Part shown: one piece after another, positions 22,255 to 27,245 of the stretch
Numbering within the stretch: the stretch's first letter is position 1
Layout: every line of letters starts with the position of its first letter
Source of the DNA: Oppiella nova
Taxonomy: Eukaryota; Arthropoda; Arachnida; Sarcoptiformes; Oppiidae
DNA: 27,245 nucleotides
NCBI GenBank assembly: GCA_905397405.1
Contig: CAJPVJ010000364.1
Coordinates: 1 to 27,245 of the forward strand
Direction: 5' to 3'
Translations under genes and position numbers: made by a program
Notes under the pieces: generated by a model
What the model was told of the DNA's origin: nothing
Databases searched by the model: none
What the model saw: only the letters and a program-made list of their open reading frames with translations

Positions 22255-22533
22255 AGTACAGTATTCATTAAATATCCTAGATGATTATGCAATATTTAAA
22301 GACTAATAATAAAACATTTTGCAAATATTGCCATATATCTGATTTTCTTAACAATAGTTAATAACTTTGCAAAAGTTGTTTGGTACAATTATTTTTGAAA
22401 TATTAAATTATATATTATTATATAATTTTATGAATTTTATTAGTTACTGTATATATTTGAAAATAACCAATATTAGTTTTAATAACTAACATAGTTGCTC
22501 ATTTTATTCTCGACGTTTGCAATGACGTGTACT

Positions 22534-24137
22534 TTACCCGACTGTCCCTTTTAAGCTACCATTTCCATAGTAGTTGTAATTTTGATTGGACATTTTAGTT
22601 TGTCCTGATAATAATTTTTCAAATATCAAGGTAGTTATTGCTAAAATGTAACCAATGATTAATATTGATATGTTATTTCTAAACACTTCAATTAGTGTTA
22701 TTTTATCAGAATTTAAAGTTGCATCCTGGTTATATTTATTTGGATTACTAGATTTTTGATTCTGCCTTAGCTCGCTCATTTTCTCAATTAACCTGGTAAT
22801 AAAATCGTGATGTTTGTGCAGTCCAGATTCAAGTAACCTTTTGAAACTAGAATAATAATAAATTGCGATTATATATTTAGTCTGAATTATCAAGATAAAA
22901 TACAATACTTACGCAAACGTTAGCTGCGTATAATGAGTAAAATTTTTATGTATTAATAAAACAGCCAGGTTAAAACCGTATCTGTACGGCGATATTGCGA
23001 ATTTATCACGCTCACTTTGGTACTTTTCATAAAAATTGTCCGCGTACATTGAATTTTTTAAAATTACAAATTCATTATCAACAACCCTATCAAGAAGTGA
23101 CTTTTCAACTTCGTTAACTGAATAAATTGAACGTTGATCTAGGCCAATTGTGGTATTTTCATCAGTGTACTTGTTCATATAAAGCACATGAAATTCTCGT
23201 TTATTGGCGGAGACCATAATTTTTATAGATTTTCGTTCAATCAGTTCGTCTAATGTTTGAATTGTGGGCTCAGAAGTGACCATAAAATACGTTTTCAATA
23301 ACAATGATGTAAACGATTTTGTGATTATAAATGTGGATAGTAATAATATAACTGATAATTTTAATATGATTAATTGTGTTAGTTTTCTGTCATTTGTGAA
23401 ATTCATCCTGGTATTGATAAATCTAATAAAATTCATATGACCCTGTCCTGTTAGCATGCGACAAATGTCCATAAATAACGTGCCAATTTTTAGATTATTC
23501 TTGGTTAATACATTTAATATTACACTGTATAAAATTAAATATATTGTGATACAAATCCAAATCTATTATAAAAATTATATATGTATTGTATATAAATTAA
23601 ATATGATATTTAATATGTAATATTATACCTTGTACTCGAACAATTTTTTGAAACTAAAATACGAATTATCAGTCAACAAATGCATGCCCGAAATAATTTG
23701 TATCAAATACCCTTGATAAATTGTTATCATATTATAAATAAAGGGCCAAGTTGTATCCGTCGGTGCATATAATTCAAGGGATACAACTTCGTTCTGTAAT
23801 CATCATTAAATAATTAATTAGGGTTATACAATTTTATATTTAAAATACCTGGTTAAAAATGACATCATGTCGTATAGCCAAACATAATGTACATAGTACA
23901 TATTGAACTATTGATAGTTCACTTCCATATAAATAAGGCTAAAATAATAAATATTAAAATGTATTTAATATAAAAATCAGTAAAGATTATTCATACATAG
24001 CCAGCACGTTTAAGAGTTACATTTCCACGAAATCTACACCGGTGGTTACATAATAATAAAACCTCTTTGTTAATCACATGGACGGGAATGTTAGATAAAA
24101 AGTAACCGAGATTTATTGGTCTAACGGATAACACCAT
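22534..24137 (-). CDS. Divergent ionotropic receptor H, 5 exons, 452 aa
   Basis: The first gene of the array in transcription order and the longest. Exons are 24137-23997, 23938-23849, 23793-23629, 23562-22913 and 22846-22534, introns 55-66 nt; joined 1359 nt, no internal stop. Exon 1 carries CNHRC within an Arg-rich stretch; exon 2 has LYGSELSIVQ and CTLC. TM1 starts IWICITIYLILY; the pore stretch is LTGQGHMN; TM2 has SFTSLLLKTYF, then EPTIQTLDEL. S2 is longer than in the others, including an extra segment around DENTTIGLDQRS, followed by QSERDKFAIS and HKNFTHYTQLTF, where the usual KGF is altered. The last exon begins FKRLLESGL, TM3 lies in FRNNISILIIGYILAIT, and the tail of about 30 residues is Asn/Tyr/Gly-rich. 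Its terminal position and divergence suggest an old member. Confidence 0.86.
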
Positions 24138-24385
24138 TTTAACTAATATCCAAATGTTAATAATACAAGCTTAACACAAATTCATTAAAATACATTTAAG
24201 TACATACAATAATTAGCTAGACTAAGATGATGTAACTGAAAACAGGACAATTAAATCAAAAAAATTATTAGAGCTAAATACATTACACTAGAATAAAATA
24301 CATTATTGTTATGTAAGTTATAATCAATGATTATTAATCAATAACACATGTTTATGTTCACATGAACAATTTTATTAATTATTAT
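24138..24385. other. AT-rich 5' flank of receptor H
   Basis: No gene recognised; the start of receptor transcription in this direction must lie here or beyond. Confidence 0.35.
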
Positions 24386-24541
24386 TTAATTGTACTGTAT
24401 AGTAAATGCTCTTCGATGCACACTCGAGCCATTTGGGGCCACAATAGCGTTGAAACAACTTTTACACTTTATTATGGTTGTCGCAACACTAGTTTTTACT
24501 TTATCATTATCAAATTTATAGTCACTCCAACAGGGTATTAA
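24386..24541 (-). other. Short unrecognised reading frame, possible exon or transposon relic
   Basis: A stretch less A/T-rich than its surroundings. On the minus strand it is open for about 50 codons before a TAA at 24388-24386, with two cysteines as KCKSC and the segment FNAIVAPNGSSVHRR. There is no ATG and no convincing acceptor; upstream, the frame enters the 128-bp repeat and soon meets a stop. The plus strand is also open across much of the interval, so the frame may be fortuitous. I do not recognise it. It could be the decayed 3' end of a transposon gene. Confidence 0.25.
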
Positions 24542-24793
24542 TATATTAAAGTGTAAATTAATTTGTAATTAATAATTATTAATCATTTCTGTTGGCACAA
24601 AAATCTATGCTAAATAAATCAAGGTTATACATTAAACTTAACCAAATAATTTTATTTTGTATTAATTAATATATTAAAGTGTAAATTAATTTGTAATTAA
24701 TAATTATTAATCATTTCTGTTGGCACAAAAATCTATGCTAAATAAATCAAGGTTATACATTAAACTTAACCAAATAATTTTATTTTGTATTAT
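24538..24793. repeat. Tandem duplication, two 128-bp copies
   Basis: Two essentially identical 128-bp units, about 24538-24665 and 24666-24793, spaced by anchors such as GTTGGCACAAAAATCTATGC. They are A/T-rich and non-coding. The identity indicates recent duplication or an assembly effect. Confidence 0.9.
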
Positions 24794-25013
24794 TTTGTGT
24801 AAAATAATATTAAAATTTAGTTTATAAATATTACACAAATACTTGTATATTATATTATACTAAATCTGGTCTTAAACTAAATTAAGCTTATTATTTATGT
24901 TATTACTGTTAAATATATTAATCGGAATTGGTAAATATTAAATTATATGAATATTTATTTATTGCATAATTTAATATGTAACTTTTTTAATTGTAGCAAA
25001 TAATAAATACTAT

Positions 25014-25269
25014 ATTTTGATTGTTAAATAGTCCTACTTTAAATTGGATTTCATTGTAAGATTTATATTTTTATATTTTGCTTGATAATGTTATATAAAT
25101 TATATTAAAATTATAATTTAGTATAAATTGTTTCGTCAATTATTTTGATTGTTAAATAGATCTACTTTAAATTGGATTTCATTGTAAGATTTATATTTTT
25201 ATATTTTGCTTGATAATGTTATATAAATTATATTAAAATTATAATTTAGTATAAATTGTTTCGTCAATT
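25014..25269. repeat. Second, unrelated 128-bp tandem duplication
   Basis: Units at about 25014-25141 and 25142-25269, with the shared text ATTTTGATTGTTAAATAG and CTTGATAATGTTATATAAAT. They differ by a few substitutions. The same sequence appears a third time at about 25731-25858 as the start of the larger downstream duplication. Its sequence is unrelated to the 128-bp repeat at 24538. Confidence 0.9.
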
Positions 25270-26320
25270 GCATTGATTTTGGATACGAAGTGTTGAGTAA
25301 ACCCTAGGCTCCAAACACCCACTCCTTCACCCGTTAACACTCCCGGACCTCCTGTGCAAACAACTTGTAGTTAAACATAAGCATCTCATTGGATAAAATG
25401 GATAATAATAATAAAACCTTAAGTAAACCGAATCGAAAATTTCAAAAGTATTGGGAATTGGATTATTTTTTTATTCAAGGTAATAATTTACCAATATGTT
25501 TAGTATGTTATGAAACTGTGTGTGATAACAAAAAATGTTCAGTTAAACGACATTTTGATAGTAATCATCCCAAATATAATGAAATATACAAAACATTAGC
25601 TAACTCAGAAATTATTGAATATAAAACTAATGAATTAGCTAGATTAAAAGCTGATTATATTAATTATAGCTACAATATTAATAATATTGCTAGTAATTAT
25701 AAATTAGACTTATCTAATATTATAAAATCTATTTTGATTGTTAAATAGATCTACTTTAAATTGGATTTCATTGTAAGATTTATATTTTTATATTTTGCTT
25801 GATAATGTTATATAAATTATATTAAAATTATAATTTAGTATAAATTGTTTCGTCAATTTCATTGATTTTTGGATACGAAGTGTTGAGTAAACCCTAGGCT
25901 CCAAACACCCACTCCTTCACCCGTTAACACTCCCGGACCTCCTGTGCCAACAACTTTTAGTTAAACATAAACATCTCATTGGATAAAATGGATAATAATA
26001 ATAAAACCTTAAGTAAACCGAATCGAAAATTTCAAAAGTATTGGGAATTGGACTATTTTTTTATTCAAGGTAATAATTTACAAATATGTTTAGTATGTTA
26101 TGAAACTGTGTGTGATAACAAAAAATGTTCAGTTAAACGACATTTTGATAGTAATCATCCCAAATATAATGAAATATATAAAACATTAGCTAACTCAGAA
26201 ATTATTGAATATAAAACTAATGAATTAGCTAGATTAAAAGCTGATTATATTAATTATAGCAACAATATTAATAATATTGCTAGTAATTATAAATTAGACT
26301 TATCTAATATTATAAAATCT
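25142..26320. repeat. Tandem duplication of ~590 bp covering the 5' part of a hAT gene
   Basis: Segment 25142-25730 is repeated at 25731-26320 with scattered substitutions and a one-base indel (GATTTTGG against GATTTTTGG). Each unit holds the 128-bp leader, a GC-richer stretch containing AAACCCTAGGCTCCAAACAC and TTAACACTCCCGGACCTCC, and the first 111 or so codons of the transposase. The junction falls inside the coding region after TATAAAATCT, which truncates the first copy. Confidence 0.9.
25398..25748 (+). pseudogene. Truncated hAT transposase N-terminus (BED finger), 116 aa
   Basis: The reading frame from ATG 25398 encodes the DNA-binding N-terminus of a hAT-family transposase: a BED-type zinc finger with Cys at residues 34 and 37 and His at 52 and 57 (ICLVC ... 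KRHFDSNH), then an Asn/Lys-rich linker. After about residue 111 the frame crosses the duplication junction, reads a few foreign codons (ILIVK) and stops. All catalytic domain is missing. It differs from the downstream copy at a few positions, for instance Pro instead of Gln before the first Cys. It could still be expressed as a DNA-binding fragment, but nothing shows that. Confidence 0.85.
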
Positions 26321-27245
26321 AAATCACATATAATGGCTAGTTATAAAATAGCATATTTAATTGGTAAACATTTAAAAAGTTTTACAGAAGGTGATTTTAT
26401 TAAAAAATGTTTGCTTGAAGTTATTTCGTGTATATTTCCAAATAATGATAATATAATAAAAATCATTAAACAAATACATATTTCTAGAGAAAGTGTCAGG
26501 CGTAAAATTAATAATATATCTAATTATTTAGAAAATAGTTTACAATTAAAATGTATTAATTTTATATGCTATTCATTATGCTTGGATGAAATGAATGACA
26601 AAACAGACAATAAACATTTAGTGGTGTTTATACGAGGTATAGATAATTTTTATAATGTTAACGAATATATTTTAGATTTAATACATATAAAAATTACTTC
26701 TACTGGTAATGAAATATGTACTGAAATTATGAAATGTGTTGATAATTATAAATTAGATTTATTAAAATTAATTTCAATTTCTACTGATGGATGTCCATCA
26801 TTAGTTGGCTGTAACATTGGATTAATTACTCTATTAAGAAATCATTTAATTGATAATAATATATTTAATAATTTTAAACATTTTCATTGCATTTTACACC
26901 AAGAAACCCTATGTGTAAAAAATATTGATTTAGAAAAGGTTATGTCATTAGTCATAGAAATTGTATCTAAATTAAAAAAGTCTGGAATAATTCATAAAAA
27001 ATTCAAACAATATTTAATTGAAATAAACTCTATTTATAAGGATTTATTATATTTTAGTCAGATTAGGTGGTTGAGCCGGGGTAAATGTTTAAAAAGGTTT
27101 TTGGATTTGTTACATCCAATTAATCATTTTTTAATTACTATTAAACATAAATATAGTGATTTATCAAATCCATTGTGGATTATTAAATTAAGTTTTTTAG
27201 TTGACATAACTATACAACTAAATAACCTTAACACTAGTTTACAGG
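25988..27245 (+). CDS. hAT-family transposase with BED zinc finger, 3' end cut by window edge
   Basis: From ATG 25988 the frame is open to the last base, about 419 codons, without a stop. It resembles GTF2IRD2/ZBED-type hAT proteins. Residues 34-57 form the BED finger (C-x2-C-x14-H-x4-H). The RNase H-like catalytic fold follows: SLCLDEMND with the candidate first catalytic Asp at residue 200, then LVVFIRGID; STDGCPSLVG with the second Asp at about 267; FHCILHQETLC; and RWLSRGK near residue 359. The third catalytic residue and the C-terminal dimerisation region should lie beyond the edge. The codon use is extremely A/T-rich, like the surroundings. Because the frame is long and undisturbed, the element may have been active recently and could have mobilised hAT-type elements, though its ends are not visible to match with those in the window. 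Confidence 0.88.
   Translation, partial: MDNNNKTLSKPNRKFQKYWELDYFFIQGNNLQICLVCYETVCDNKKCSVKRHFDSNHPKYNEIYKTLANSEIIEYKTNELARLKADYINYSNNINNIASNYKLDLSNIIKSKSHIMASYKIAYLIGKHLKSFTEGDFIKKCLLEVISCIFPNNDNIIKIIKQIHISRESVRRKINNISNYLENSLQLKCINFICYSLCLDEMNDKTDNKHLVVFIRGIDNFYNVNEYILDLIHIKITSTGNEICTEIMKCVDNYKLDLLKLISISTDGCPSLVGCNIGLITLLRNHLIDNNIFNNFKHFHCILHQETLCVKNIDLEKVMSLVIEIVSKLKKSGIIHKKFKQYLIEINSIYKDLLYFSQIRWLSRGKCLKRFLDLLHPINHFLITIKHKYSDLSNPLWIIKLSFLVDITIQLNNLNTSLQ

Noticed and set aside
1679-24137. Odorant or gustatory receptor (seven-helix) assignment
   Set aside because: Each protein has three membrane helices plus a pore stretch, with SF[S/T]SxLL and L-[E/D]-x-G-L motifs at the places expected for ionotropic receptors.

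Overview
This is a very AT-rich eukaryotic window with short GT-AG introns. It is dominated by a tandem array of divergent ionotropic receptor (IR) genes, the insect chemosensory branch of the ionotropic glutamate receptor superfamily. I read eight complete genes, all on the minus strand, at 1679-3288, 5107-7344, 8428-10133, 10840-12738, 13513-15228, 16584-18168, 18760-20915 and 22534-24137 (called A to H here). A ninth, partial gene lies on the plus strand at 146-506 and points towards gene A. Composition, compact introns, many small inverted-repeat elements and a GTF2IRD2/ZBED-like hAT transposase fit an insect. An aphid-like hemipteran is a guess, not a demonstration.

Every complete gene has the same five coding exons with the same intron phases (0, 0, 0, then 2) and 428-452 residues. 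When the exons are joined from splice sites read by eye, all eight give frames with no internal stop. In order, each protein has a roughly 45-residue first exon with a Cys-x3-Cys pair, a 28-30-residue second exon with a Cys-x2-Cys pair, a third exon leading to the first membrane helix, a large exon with TM1, the pore stretch, TM2 (SF[S/T]SxLL signature) and most of the S2 ligand-binding lobe, and a last exon that starts near L-[E/D]-x-G-L and carries TM3. The large amino-terminal domain of canonical iGluRs and IRs is absent and the first ligand-binding half (S1) looks compact. Genes B, C and D are a recent triplication; A and E-H are more diverged. Broken pieces of the same family lie at 7458-7551 (extra first exon) and about 15655-15720 (last exon).

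The spaces between genes and some introns hold non-autonomous DNA transposons: a 487-bp element in an intron of B, a 187-bp near-perfect hairpin between B and C with a matching empty site between C and D, a 172-bp hairpin upstream of E, a 423-bp element in an intron of G, a 429-bp hAT-type element between G and H, and two small hAT-type elements with 8-bp target duplications nested in an LTR-like block at 3648-4568. A degenerate 45-bp minisatellite occupies about 761-1215.

From 24.5 kb to the right edge the content changes: a 128-bp tandem duplication, a second unrelated 128-bp tandem duplication, and a roughly 590-bp duplication that leaves a truncated BED-finger hAT transposase fragment (25398-25748) in front of an open transposase frame (25988 to the edge).
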